Notes under the pieces: model-generated
Seen by the model: only the letters and a program-made list of their open reading frames with translations
What the model was told of the DNA's origin: nothing
The model's database searches: none
In this document: piece by piece, positions 36,527 through 48,227 of the stretch
Numbering within the stretch: the stretch's first letter is position 1
Layout: each line of letters opens with the position of its first letter
Position numbers and translations under genes: made by a program
NCBI GenBank assembly: GCA_947179395.2
Contig: OX359290.1
Span: 96,875,876 to 96,939,875 of the forward strand
Length of the DNA stretch: 64,000 nt
From: Pulicaria dysenterica
Lineage: Eukaryota > Streptophyta > Magnoliopsida > Asterales > Asteraceae
Reading direction: 5' to 3'

Positions 36527-37550
36527 TAGGGGTATCCAAAATAACCGTTATCCGAATAAATTGACCTGTTATTTTGGGTTTCGGTTATTCGGGTCGGTTA
36601 TTTAGGTTTTCGGTTAGCTACATTCGGATATTCTGTTTACCGTTATAAATTCGGCTCGGTTAGTGGGTTGGTTATTTAAATTTCCGGTATGCCCGACATA
36701 CCCGATTAAATATTTTTGTTTTCTTTAAAGATGCATTAGTTTTGATTGAAAATGACCAACTTGAAACTTTATTTTATTAAGAAAACTATTTTTCTTAATG
36801 TTTTTTAATTGATTATGTTTTATTCATTTCAACCCAATGTACGTATGTGTAATTGTGTACATCTTCTAAGATGGTTCAAAATATCATTTGCCCCAAGATT
36901 GGGATACAATACATGAAATTGATAAAGATATTAGTTTTTCATAAATAATTTAATGTATGTTATGTTACATAATACATATTACTTTTTAACTTTTTTCTTT
37001 TTTTTTATGTAGAGTTGGAAGAAGATGTATCTAACAAGGATTATGTTTTAGTACTATAATGTGTTGAAGTTAATATATTAATATTCTTTGTGAAGTAGAT
37101 GAAGATGATATATACTTAGGTAATATTTTTTTGTCATTTTAAACTTAAGTACATTGTTGTTTTTATAAAGTTTAACTCGGTTTTATCATAGTTTTGAGGG
37201 AAACTAGATCCAAATATTGATTAGGTGATGTTCCTTGTCATGATGACTTGAAATTTTTGCTTTGAAACTTGTTTATTACTATGAATGTTTGGCCTACAGG
37301 TGTAATAAAAAATGTTATACAAAAATACCATTTAGATACTTGGCCCAAAAAATGTAACAAAAGAAGGCACAAAATGGGGCATACACGAAAATAACCGACC
37401 CGAACCGTACCCAAATTCTAACCGAACCCGATACCCGTAATGTAGAACGGTTCGGTTATCGGTTAATATGTCTACACCAATATACCCGAATTACCCGACC
37501 CGAATTACCCGAAGCTCGATGAGTATACCCAAAGAACACCAAGCCAACTC
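36527..37550. repeat. Non-autonomous hAT-like element rich in CCCGA/TCGGTT
   Basis: The left part (36530-36710) is rich in GGTTATTCGGGT and CGGTTA. The right part (37380-37530) has the complementary ACCCGA, ACCGAACC and ATACCCG. AT-rich sequence without genes lies between. This arrangement of complementary subterminal motifs is typical of small hAT-like elements; the terminal repeats (GGGGTATCC and the complement of a right-hand GTATACCC) match only partly. Confidence 0.45.
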
Positions 37551-38444
37551 TTAATATATGGTTTGCTACACTCCTTTATTTTGAGTCTCAAAATTTTTTT
37601 TGAATTCTTAATTAGTCCTTTAACATGTTTGCTATGCTAAAATTAAAAGTATTGTTAGCATCTTTATACTAACATATTGATTTAGTTATCTTTGATTACC
37701 CCACATGGGCCAAGTGGTCAAATTAAAAAAAAAATACAAGTTTGCATACATCTAAGAGTGATCGTAGTGGATGAAGTTTGGACTCATCATACACTATAAC
37801 AAGCTCCATAACTAATTAAAGGATTTATAGTTTAGTGGTATAATGTGTTAAAAGATGTTTTTCCTTAACCTATAATCATGAATTCAAGTCTTCTCGTTAA
37901 TAAAAGATGTAAATTTAAAGATAAATTAGTGTATATGTATTCTGTCAAAAAACAAGCTCCATAACTAGCCATAAACATTAGAAGAGTGGTGTTATATGGC
38001 CTAGTCATTTGTCATCATTTCTTTTGAGACGTACATTTAGACACATGTGTTGGGTCTATAAATCATTTTCTTTAAAAGCAGGTCAAAATAGAGAAGAAAT
38101 AGCACGATTAAGTATTCAAGTATTTTTTTTTATATTTTCTTCTACCTTTAACCATACTAAATTACAAGCTTCGTAGTAATAAATATAATTTGATAATTAT
38201 TCATGGCCCTCTTAATTTGTTTAACTAAATATGAAAATAATTATTATTGATTTTTTCATAATATGCTTATAGTTAATCTACAAGTTAATGAATTATTTAT
38301 TTTCTGAGCATGAATCACTTTTTTCATGTAAGAATAACTCCCGTAAAATGTACATTTGACCATTATTTGACCCTTTTCACTAGTCTATTTTGTCCGTAGC
38401 TCACTATCACTAAAATTTCCCTTTTCATTTATCTAGTTTAAAAT

Positions 38445-38905
38445 GAAAATGGGAGGGTTGTAAACGAATACGAACGAGGTTTGCTCATGTTCGTCCGTTT
38501 AACTTTAGTTAAATAAATAAATGAATATGAACGGATTCTTATGTTCATGTTCGTTCGTTTAACTTTAATTGAAAAATACATGAACATGAACGAGTTTTTG
38601 TGTTTGACTGTTTATAAGATTGGTTAATTGATGTGCATTTTAGTTCATTCATTTAAATGATAAATGAATATAAACAAAGAACACACTATAATGCAAATTC
38701 AGTATACTTAAACACAAATAACAACTATATAAACACACACATATCATAAACGAACATAAACAAACGCATAACCGAACGTTCATATACACAAATGAACGAA
38801 CAAGAGCTCTATTCGTGCTCGTTTGTTTAATTAAACGAACGAAAAATCTTGTTTGTGTTCGTTCTTTTATCAAACAAACAAAGTAACGAACATAAACGAA
38901 CTTCT
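38445..38905. repeat. GAACGAAC/GTTCGTTTA-rich dispersed repeat, second copy
   Basis: The same phrases as at 7372-7705 recur (CGTTTAACTTTAGTT, GAACATGAACG, GTTCGTTC), arranged on both sides of a short AT-rich centre. Confidence 0.5.
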
Positions 38906-38967
38906 CGCCTCACGATTTTACTAACAATTTATGAACATTTGATTCGTTTACAATCTTAAAAATGAAA

Positions 38968-39174
38968 TTAGCTAAAGATGATATTTTGTTTTTCGGTTAT
39001 GGTTGTAAAATCAAGGCTTGGTATGGGTTTCTTAATTGTTTCGTCATCCACAAACACGTCGAACTTGTATACTTCCAAAGTTATGATTGAAGCACAAGCG
39101 TTATGCTTGCGCCGTTTAGGACATTCTATAGCTATCATTCGGAGGCACCGATTGATTGGTCCCACAATTAACAT
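38968..39174 (-). pseudogene. Polyphenol-oxidase KFDV-like fragment
   Basis: The minus-strand frame reads IECPKRRKH, then ITLEVYKFDVFVDDET. The KFDV-x-V-x-D-E core and the preceding basic P-K-R-x-K resemble the C-terminal KFDV domain of plant polyphenol oxidases. The enzyme's copper centre is absent. It is the most intact of six related copies in the window. The family call is by motif only. Confidence 0.4.
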
Positions 39175-39569
39175 GAAGGAGGTAAATCGCGTAAGTATAT
39201 GCCAAGTTTCTAATTCTGAACATCTATAATAGATTTCATATTCTCAACCGTAGGCTATTATATATCACGTACACGTGATTCCATAACAATGATACAACAA
39301 AAAGAAAAAGAACGATACGAAACTTTATTTTGTCCATATAATAAAGGCATAAATTCAATCCAGAGAATTAAGATGACTCGTTGTAATGTAATTGTTGAAA
39401 ACGAGCAGAATGATTATTTTTTAAATTGATTATCTTCTACCAACCAGCATAGTCTTTTGGCATGGTTTTAAAATATTGTTGGGTGATCGATTTGACTTCT
39501 AATAACATAGAAACCGTAAGGAGAGATCATTACACTTGATCTAAATTTGTTAACCACTATATTGGCTAT

Positions 39570-39800
39570 AGTATAGTTTACTATACTGAACTTGGTTAAG
39601 TGGGTTAAATACTACCTTAAAGTATCAAATGTGTATTATAGTATCTTGAATTTGGTAACTCAATCACTTTAGTACCTGACCCACTAAAACATAGGTATTA
39701 AACTAACCAAGTAATCAAGTTCAGGGTACTATACTACGCCTTTAATACTTTATAATAGTATTTAATCCAAGACGACCAAGTTAAGGTACTAAACTATACT
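39570..39800. mobile_element. Fold-back MITE
   Basis: The left arm starts AGTATAGTTTACTATACTG; the right arm read on the other strand starts AGTATAGTTTAGTACCTTAA. Over about 90 bases the arms share TGAACTTGG, GGTTAAATACTA, TAAAGTAT and TATAGTA phrases, leaving only a short centre. RNA from it would fold into one long imperfect hairpin. It lies about 140 bases beyond the stop codon of the 8-cysteine protein gene. No ORF. Confidence 0.75.
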
Positions 39801-39939
39801 TTAGCTTTCATATAATTTCTAAAAACAATGGTAATGCTTCACTAGGTATCAAATTAATCTAAATTTTAATTGAGAAATCTGGATTGATTTGGCTACAGAT
39901 ACATGTTACACTCCAACATTACATCAGGAAAGTAAAATG

Positions 39940-40308
39940 TCAGGCACATTTAAAGCCTTCTGGAACCTTTTTCCCACAGGAATTTAGCACCAAACTAAGT
40001 GCAATAGGCACTTCAACCTTGAGGACACCAAGCACATTAGCCTTAATTGCTGTGCACAAACACAATGCAGCTTCAAGGTCTGCTAGACCTTTTACCAGTG
40101 AGCAGCATTCGCTATCTGGTTGATCCCCAATGACCTCATGAACCAGCCCCAGCCAGTCACCACAGATGCCAAACTTCAGGGTATCTTTTGGACACTTGGC
40201 TGGCTTTTCAGGGACCGACGGAGTCGTTTTTGGAGGGCATGGTAGCGTGTTTGATGACACAATAACGAAAAGAGTTACATTAAGCAATATGAAAAGAGTA
40301 GCTGCCAT
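39940..40308 (-). CDS. Small secreted hybrid proline-rich / 8-cysteine-motif protein
   Basis: The 122-residue protein has an N-terminal signal peptide (MAATLFILLNVTLFVIVSS). A short proline/lysine-rich linker (about residues 22-37) follows, then the eight-cysteine domain: C-x8-C, a CC pair (SECCSL), C-L-C, and two late cysteines, ending FKCA. It belongs to the hydrophobic-seed/14-kDa proline-rich DC2.15-like group of the lipid-transfer superfamily. These are cell-wall or apoplast proteins whose biochemical role is poorly defined. The gene is intronless, as usual for the group. Start choice: in-frame ATGs exist at 40332, 40320 and 40308. The last has an ideal ACCATGGC context, and a TATA box only 28 bases before 40332 makes the first unlikely. 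Confidence 0.88.
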   Translation of the reverse strand: MAATLFILLNVTLFVIVSSNTLPCPPKTTPSVPEKPAKCPKDTLKFGICGDWLGLVHEVIGDQPDSECCSLVKGLADLEAALCLCTAIKANVLGVLKVEVPIALSLVLNSCGKKVPEGFKCA

Positions 40309-40359
40309 GGTGAAACTCATTTTTGTCAACATAAGTCTAGAGCTATAACTCTTGCTGCA

Positions 40360-40366
40360 TATATAA
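40360..40366 (-). promoter_or_regulatory. TATA box of the 8-cysteine protein gene
   Basis: On the minus strand ATTATATATGC lies about 52 bases before the chosen ATG. Transcription would start near 40330-40335, giving a very short leader. Confidence 0.55.
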
Positions 40367-40934
40367 TGGGGTGATCAGTGTGTGAGAGAGATATGTTAAG
40401 ATGTGGGCAATCTGTTGATGATAGAATTTGCATGAATGAGTGGCTTGGATGAACTGAACTGAATGCGATCATTCTGCTCATGAAGCATGACCACAAACAA
40501 AATCTATGGTATAGTGATCTCATGGTATGAAAATATACTATATTGTTTTTATTAATATTTTATTTATATATTTATTTGGGTCTATAATATTGGGCTTTAA
40601 GTAGCTTCTGTAAGTTATATAAGTCAATTATAGTCTAAATACTATATACATATTTTCTATTAAATGAAAATATACTTCGGTTATATACATGTATCAAACC
40701 AATTAAATGTAGCTTTATGTTACATTTTACAAATTATATAGTCCAAATCTAACTTCGCCAAGTTTTTTAATTTATAAACACGAAGTATTATATTTAACTA
40801 GGGTTTTGTTGCCCACATATTATAATAAGATTTTCAATTTTGATTTTTATTGTCGTAATAAAAACAAACCTGGATCGATGTAAATCATTTGTAGATAATA
40901 TTAATATTAATAATAATAATATGAAAAAACATGC

Positions 40935-42446
40935 TGTTGGAACCTAGAGGGGGGGTGAATAGGTTATTTCACTTAGTTTACCAATTTTTCACAATTAAAA
41001 ATTTGTAAGTTGTGTTAAAAATATTTTTCTTGAAGTTTATAACACAACAAATTTATATACTTGAAATAAAGAGAGTAAGGGTAGAGAGATATCACCAATT
41101 AGTAGACAAGAGATTTATAGTGGTTCATGCAAGTGTTAACAAACTTGCACTACATCCACTCCTTGGCCTCACCCACCAAGAGTTTGCTCCACTAGCTTCT
41201 CTCTTTGAAGGTAGAGATAAACCTTTTACACTTCTCTTTTTCACTTGCAAGAATTAACACTTCAAACTTGCAAGTAAGGTAAAGATAACCTTGCTTCACT
41301 CTAATTCTATAGGCTAGAGTTGATCCTTACTTCTCTCTAATTCTAAAGGCTAGAGATTATCCTTACTTCACTCTAATTAGAAAGGATAGAGTTGATCCTT
41401 ACACTATTACAAAATATATAGAAAGATGATGTAGTGTTTAAGCTTTTAAAGCTTTGCTCTTGCTTGATTCTTGATCTTGAATGATAGATGAATTATCAAA
41501 GAATATGAGCTCACAAGATAAGAATATATGTTATGTGTTTTTGCTTGTGCAAGAGATCCTAAAAAATGAGGTTTGAGTTGGTTTAAATAAGGAAAAAGGT
41601 GAAAGTCCAAAAGCTGTCCAGTACCCTCACGGTCGATCCAAGGTCGACCGTGGCTAAAACCGTGAGGTACCTGAACTTTCTTGTTCTTTGCAATATAGAC
41701 GTTGGACTTTATTTAAAACCACACTCAACTCATTTTTACCATAAAAATCAACTGAAAAGTATATGTTCAAAAGGTTGGTTGATCTCATACTCTTAAAGTT
41801 TGAATTTAAACACATATATGGAAGTTTGGAAACCAATACACAAAGCATGTTGGAATTTTACCCCTTTGGGAGATTCCTTTGCTAATTATGGTGGTGTATT
41901 GTTTCAAAGTAGGATTGTGTTTGTTATTTGCTTAAAATAGGAAGTCTTAGATTTAATCAACCAACACAATTGAGTTTTATAAAATCTTTGTCATTTTTAT
42001 AAAGTTTTTATAAAAATAATTTTATAAAAACATAAACTAATTTAATTATTTTATTTGTAAGCTCATATAATTCGAACTCTTGTTTGTAGATATCTTCGTC
42101 ATCGGCTTTGAAGATATCATCTTCACTTGTTAAGTACGAGTTCGGTTGACTTGAAGAAGAACAACATTTAAGAGTTGTGAGCTGAGCAGCGACGGTTGAT
42201 TCACGGTCGACCGTGGTATCGACCGTGAATGTTGATTTATCTTGATTTCTTCTTTTCTTGTTGAATTGAAGTCTTCAATTATTTGTTCTTCACTTGATCA
42301 TTAATTTTAGGTTTGTTGATCTTTAAAGAATGTAGCATATGAACATATGAATAAATTTGATAAGCAATAATATTACTTGTTCATATTTTTATCATCATCA
42401 AAATAAGGAGTGCATTTCTTAATGTGTGACCATGTATGCACTAACA
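40935..42446 (-). repeat. LTR (3' LTR in element orientation)
   Basis: On the plus strand it starts TGTTGGAACC and ends GCACTAACA. It matches 48228-49739 with a constant offset of 7,293 and no difference found by reading. It contains two clusters of the CGGTCGACCG motif. Confidence 0.95.
41630..41680. repeat. CGGTCGACCG cluster in the left LTR (first)
   Basis: CACGGTCGATCC, GGTCGACCGTGG and ACCGTGAGG lie close together. The identical cluster is at 48923-48973. A second cluster lies at 42190-42232 (CACGGTCGACCGTGG, ATCGACCGTGAATG), repeated at 49483-49525. Confidence 0.85.
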
Positions 42447-42463
42447 ATCTCCCCCTTTTTGAT
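42447..42463 (-). other. Polypurine tract of the Copia-type element
   Basis: The minus strand reads ATCAAAAAGGGGGAGAT immediately before the LTR start TGTTAGTG. This is the expected position and composition for plus-strand DNA priming. Confidence 0.8.
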
Positions 42464-44927
42464 GATGACAAAATATGCAACATTTAATTAATATTGCTAC
42501 ACAAATGTATTCATGTTAACAATGTTGCACATCTACATTCTTCTCCCCCTTTTGTCGAATCAAAAAGGAACATTCTTCTCCCCTATTGATCTAGCACAAA
42601 AAGGAACATTCTTCTCCCCCTTTTGTGATGAAGCTCCCCCTTGATCAAAGATCCCCCTTGATTTATGATCCCTTTGCTCTAGCCCTTGACAAAAGATAGA
42701 CAAAACAAAACACAAGTGCAAGATATACAAAAGTATATGCATAAACTCAAGTAGGAAGCATGAGAGATTTATGCATCATTATCTTGTATTTATACTAATG
42801 ATAGGAAGGGAGGGTGTGAATATATATGAAATTTTCTTTTTGGTTGGTGACTCCCCCTTAAAATGTGCATATTATGTTAGGGACAACCAAAATACACAAT
42901 CCTAATCTTAAGTTAAGTATCAAAAATTTCTTAGCTCTAGATTGTGGAGATTATCTCAATATTAGTCTATTCATTTCTAATTGATATTTATTCATATACA
43001 TTATGTAGCAAATGGATGATTTAATCAAGTAAGTGACCAATGTGTGCACTAAATTGACAATTATTTTGATTTTATGTATGAAGCACATGATGTCATTTAT
43101 GTATAATATCTTGATCTTCAAAGAATAATTCATTGTGTATGTAGATCAACATATTATGACACATTTGATATAGAATTGAACTTTTCAAGATTACAATCAA
43201 CATTGATATGTATATTTCTTAAGTATTACATATTTTAAGTTAATTTTATACCTACGTATACACACAAAAATATACTCACATTATTATAACAACACAAAAG
43301 TTTTCTAATTTCAAGCAAGTCAAACAAAGATTTAGTAATTACATGTTTGGTTCATGATAACTTAAGTTTATCTTCTTTTGATAGATAAAATAGGCTTAAG
43401 TATAAGTTTACTTGTCTTTTATCTTGTATTCAAATTTGCTTTTTATTTATGTGTATTCAATATTCTACAAGATTAGGATGATTTGAGAAAAGTGTTCTCA
43501 TGAGTACAAAGCATGCAATACCAATGCTCCAATCATTATTTATGCATGTATGCCACATAGTTTCATGTGTCAAGTGATAATCAAATTAAGTATGTGACAC
43601 ATGAGATTAGTCATTTAAGTATATAGGCATACTCAAGCATATATCAAGATGACAAATAATATGATTTCTTATGAGGCATAACTTGTCATCTATTTTAACT
43701 ATCTTGATTACAAAGAGTAATTCATTAAGTACCATGACAAGATAGTAAGAGAGAACCACTTGCAACAATCAATATGTTAATTTTTATTTCTTCACCATGT
43801 AATCATTTTCATCACAAACTTATTACAAAGACTCTTTTGATAGTGATCTTTATGAAAAATCTATGTGTTAGGTAGCTTGACCACAATTCATTATATGATA
43901 ATTATTCAACACTTGATGAGTATGAATGACATATCATAATGTTACATATGTTTAGTGATATTTCATGTAAGAATCACATATGTAATTTGATAACATTAAG
44001 AACAAGGATATGTCAAACATGAACCAAAGTATTATCATTTAGCATGTATTGTTATTTTGGTAACATATCTTGTTGATGTAAATAGGATATTATGAGCATC
44101 ACATATAAGTTGCATACAAGCATTTTACCTTTTCAAACCAAGTAAGATATTGAATTTAGGCATAAGGTTTGTGTAAATTATTTTTATTTCTCCATGTATG
44201 TAATTACTTAATGAGCTCTTATAAAAGTAACACATGAAATGTTTGACTAAAATAGTTTTTCAAACACTCATGTCATAACTCAACGTTTAGTTTGTGATTA
44301 CTTTGAATTGTGAAGTGTATAAGATATAAGCAAGTACTTATTTATTGAATGTAATCTTATCTTAACTTCATAATAATCATTTTATGACTTTGCAAGTTTA
44401 ATTAGTTTATCACCTATACTAATAGTCTTGACTTTTTGAATTAAGTTCTTACAATTTGAGCCCAAGACAAGATATTCAAACATTAACATCATAGGGAGTT
44501 GCATGTTAGCATATTGTTGCACTAAACCAATGTAATATAATTTATTTAATGCACAAAGGTTTAGGCATAGCATTTTAGTACCATAAACATGCTTTTATTC
44601 ATTTGTTTACGATGTTGTTCAAAAAGTTTGTATAAGTTCTCAAAGTAATAGGTGATGAAGTGATGATGATTCATTTTATTTGAAACACAAATGTGAATGT
44701 AAACTTAACATGTATGTGTATACCAATTTGGTTCATGTGTCCTAAATGTGAGAAGATTTTAGCAAAATAGTGCATAATGTGATTACTAAGCTTAATTATA
44801 CTATAATAGATGTAAATAAAATTAAGTTTCGAATTAAAAATCAAAAACTAAAAAGTTTGAAAATTTTCCAGCAAGCTCACGGTTTTACCACGGTATCAGC
44901 CGTGGTTCGACCGTGAGACTGCTGTTC

Positions 44928-44970
<43 letters not shown>

Positions 44971-47090
44971 TCATAAGTTTAATACATACAACCCACATCC
45001 GCATTTCATACCCACATTCCAAATAATAACCCTACAACCCACATGCATGCTCAAGTATTCAAGATTTATCCCCAAAAAAAATTTCAACTATAACAAAACA
45101 AATCCTAAAATCACATGAGATTCTGTGCAAAAATGATATCCTAAAGAGAAGGAGAGCAAGATTTGTGAAGAAATATACCTTTGAAGATGAGGATTTCGTG
45201 ATTTTGGAAGGTAACTCGAGAGGAATTCGATGAACTTGAAATGGAAAAGAAAATAACGAAATCTTGAGTTTCCACCGTAGATATTTCGTTTGTAGCTTCA
45301 ATCTTGAGGTAAATTTTGAATTTGTTTGAAGTTTTGTTGTAAAAATCGCAAATCTTGAGCTTAAAAATCGTTAATGGCGGCTAGGGTTTTGAGAGAGAGA
45401 TGGAAGTGATAAAGTGAAGGAGAGAGAAAGACAAGTGGCCACCTAGGGTTAAAACTCGTTTTTGTTCCTACGGTCGATACACGGTCGACCGTATGTCGAC
45501 CGCGTGTTCCTTTATCAATTTTGTACATTATGGACAGTAAGCCCACGGTTGATACATGGTTTCGACCGTGATTCGACCGTGAACCCTCTGGGCACCAATT
45601 TTGAATTTTTCACATAATCATGCATATTCTTCTAAGGCATATGCTCCATCATTCCTAAACCAAATCTTATTGCATTACCTACTTCTTTCTTAAGTGGTTT
45701 AGTATTTATGTCCGCAACTATGATTTATCAAAGTAAGTTGTCTTAATTTTTTATATGATATCTTTTCAATTCTAAGACAATATTACTTATGATAAAATCT
45801 AATTTTGTTCTTTAATCACTTAAACCCAATCAAAGTATATGACAATGAAATTCATGGGTTTGAAGCAAGCCATCAATTTTTGACAAATAATTTATTATTT
45901 GAGCATATATTTCCATATATATGAATATATAACACATATTTTCAAATCATTTCAAAAACTTTTAGTCAAAAACATGTTTAGTGAGAAATACAAGTATTGC
46001 ATATACTCATTTAAGACAATGTGATGAACATAAGCATGGTATATCCAATTTTGAAATATTGTTCATCAATATGCAACTTTAATCTTTAAGCACAATATTT
46101 CTCACATTCAAAAGCAAATACTCTTGTTTAGATGTAGATTTAATATTTTAACTTTATGAAACCATACATCTAGAATTATTAATCAACTATCAATTTTCTC
46201 AAATTTGTTATTTAATGATTTCAAGATAGTTTAATGTTTGTCTTGCCTATATCAAGAAGGACTTCAAGTTAAATTTGTATGATTTAGAGCACAAGTCCAA
46301 ATGATATGAGTATATTTAATATGTCATTATAGCACCGCATATTTCAACTTTGTAACTCAATCAAAAGGCATTTCACATGAGTGTGGATTGAGCTTTGCAA
46401 GACATTCAAGAATATGATAAGTATTTTTAAGTCTTCTACATTACTAATAAAATACTAGTCATTTAAGATTAAGTTTTTATATCAATACTTTTCGATTTTC
46501 ATGACACATTTAAATGATTATTTTCACACACATTTTTATTAGAATATCTTAGGAAAATTTTCAGTTGTTACACATATAAATGAAGTCTTGGTAATATGTA
46601 TCTACTTGAATGATCATCAAAACTTCAAATTAAAATGATGTGTTTTATAAAGTTTCCAAGTCCAAGTAGTTCCTAAGATATCATCATACTATTCTTAGTA
46701 CAAAGTGTGATTTTAAACCATTTTAATGATTCATGAAAATATTTGATAAGACATTTCATGACATATAACATATTGTCTTTTATTAATGCTTTTGCTACCC
46801 TTGACTTGTTTTTATAGATAACCAAGTTTATGTGAAGATTTATATACCATAAACACACTTAGACATTTCAAGTAGCTTCACATATGTTCTCATGACACTT
46901 TCAACACATAGATTTCAACATATAAACCTTTGAGAAGTGTAAGAGAAACTTATCTTGATTGTGTTTCACAAGTGTTGTTCAAAGCATTATCCTTGATGAT
47001 TTGTTATCCAAGTCTTTCATCCACACAATATTTCAAGTTGCATCATGAATAATATTCAACATCCAATGCAAGCTACAACTCAAACATATT
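42464..47090 (-). other. Non-coding interior of the gag-only element
   Basis: There is no ORF of note where pol would lie. It holds a T run of about 37 (44930-44966) and CGGTCGACCG clusters at 44877-44926, 45468-45510 and 45541-45590. A stretch at 45180-45440 on the minus strand, with CT-rich sequence and AAACCCTAGCCGCC, looks like a plant gene leader. That stretch may be captured host sequence. Confidence 0.6.
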
Positions 47091-48113
47091 TCATATATGT
47101 GGTACCCATCTTTTCATGGGTCCGGGATTGTTAGTATCAAAAACACCTACTTTGATCCACTTTGGTGTTATCTTGAAACATTGTTCATTCCTTGAAGTTG
47201 GAGTATAAGATTTTATCATATGTTTATTACATCCAACCTTAGGCATACTAGTGAAAGAACTAGGGGCAATCTTGTATTTTTCAAACTTTTGAAAATTCCA
47301 GCGAGCTGACGGAAGATGCATGGCATCAACCGTGGTTCGACCGTGAGTCGACCGTGAATCGACCGTGTATCGACCGTGAGCCTTCTGGATTTTTTCTTTT
47401 GCCTTTTCTTTCACAATTTTGAATGGTTTTAATGATATGTTGCTTGTTTCAATTGATAACTCATGACCTCCTTCATCACTTGATAACTTTTGAATTCTAA
47501 CATTCTTTTCTTTGAAGTTTACACAAGTAGAGCAACCTTGTGACATAATGTTAGATTTTCTTAACTCATTTCTTTCCTTGACCAAGATTTCATTAAGATC
47601 TTTGAGTTTAAAATTATCATTCTCAACATTTTTCAAATCATTGATCTTGGTAATGAGTTTTGAATTAATATCAAGTAACATATCATATTTATCTTTTAGC
47701 TCATCATGAAGATTATGTAAGTAATCTTTACTACTAGAATCATTTATGAAAGATACCTCATTTTCTTTAAAAGCCATGAAGCAAGCAAGTTCTCTTGATC
47801 TCTCTTTTTCTTTATTTCTTCTTGCCTCAAGCTCTTCAAATTTACCTATATCTTTCCATAATCTCTTGGCACAAGTGTAAGAACACATATATTCATATTT
47901 ACTTTCCTTAAGAGATTTATGAATAAATATCAATGTTTGTTTATTTAGTGATTTATTTTCATCAAAATCACTTTCAATAAAATCACCCATGTCATAATCT
48001 ATTGATCTTAAGAAAGTCAACATGTAGGTTTTCCAACCTAAAAATGTATAATCAATAAACATGGGTAAATTCGCCATATAAACCCCCAATCTTAGGTTAT
48101 CTTCTAAGTCCAT
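47091..48113 (-). CDS. Copia-type gag-like protein of the gag-only retrotransposon
   Basis: The 340-residue protein starts MDLEDNLRLGVYMANLPMFI and has the W-K-x-x-M-x-x-F-L-R-S-I-D-Y-D pattern of Copia gag N termini (UBN2/DUF4219-like, about residues 20-60). Then come YTCAKRLWKDIGKFEELEAR and a long lysine/glutamate-rich, probably coiled-coil middle (about 95-190). The end (WIKVGVFDTNNPGPMKRWVP) resembles the gag-pol linker of SIRE-type elements. No CCHC zinc knuckle was found. Residues of the type GRYTVDSRSTHGRTTVD near 245-262 are encoded by an array of the CACGGTCGA motif. Gag would form particles; whether this one is functional is unknown. Confidence 0.7.
   Translation of the reverse strand: MDLEDNLRLGVYMANLPMFIDYTFLGWKTYMLTFLRSIDYDMGDFIESDFDENKSLNKQTLIFIHKSLKESKYEYMCSYTCAKRLWKDIGKFEELEARRNKEKERSRELACFMAFKENEVSFINDSSSKDYLHNLHDELKDKYDMLLDINSKLITKINDLKNVENDNFKLKDLNEILVKERNELRKSNIMSQGCSTCVNFKEKNVRIQKLSSDEGGHELSIETSNISLKPFKIVKEKAKEKIQKAHGRYTVDSRSTHGRTTVDAMHLPSARWNFQKFEKYKIAPSSFTSMPKVGCNKHMIKSYTPTSRNEQCFKITPKWIKVGVFDTNNPGPMKRWVPHI
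47310..47385 (-). repeat. 11-bp periodic CACGGTCGA array inside gag
   Basis: On the plus strand five ACCGTG-led units follow each other at exactly 11 bases (ACCGTGGTTCG, ACCGTGAGTCG, ACCGTGAATCG, ACCGTGTATCG, ACCGTGAGCC). The period is close to one DNA turn and not a multiple of three. Successive units are therefore read in different frames within gag. Confidence 0.9.
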
Positions 48114-48210
48114 GGATCTAACTCAAGATATTTTTGTAATAAATTGTTTTCTCAAAAATTCATAAAGCAAGTTGTATCTCAAAACAATTTTTACAAAAAT
48201 TTTAGAGCAA

Positions 48211-48227
48211 CTTGCTCTGATACCAAT
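48211..48227 (-). other. Primer binding site, tRNA-Met type
   Basis: The minus strand reads ATTGGTATCAGAGCAAG immediately after the LTR. TGGTATCAGAGC is the exact complement of the initiator tRNA-Met 3' end. It fixes the minus orientation of the element. Confidence 0.92.

Noticed and set aside
41012..41257. 81-codon frame present identically in both Copia-type LTRs (also 48305-48550)
   Set aside because: It lies antisense in the LTR, has no recognisable domain and is duplicated only because the LTR is.
47512..47709. Plus-strand 65-codon frame inside gag
   Set aside because: Shadow of the lysine/glutamate-rich gag on the other strand.
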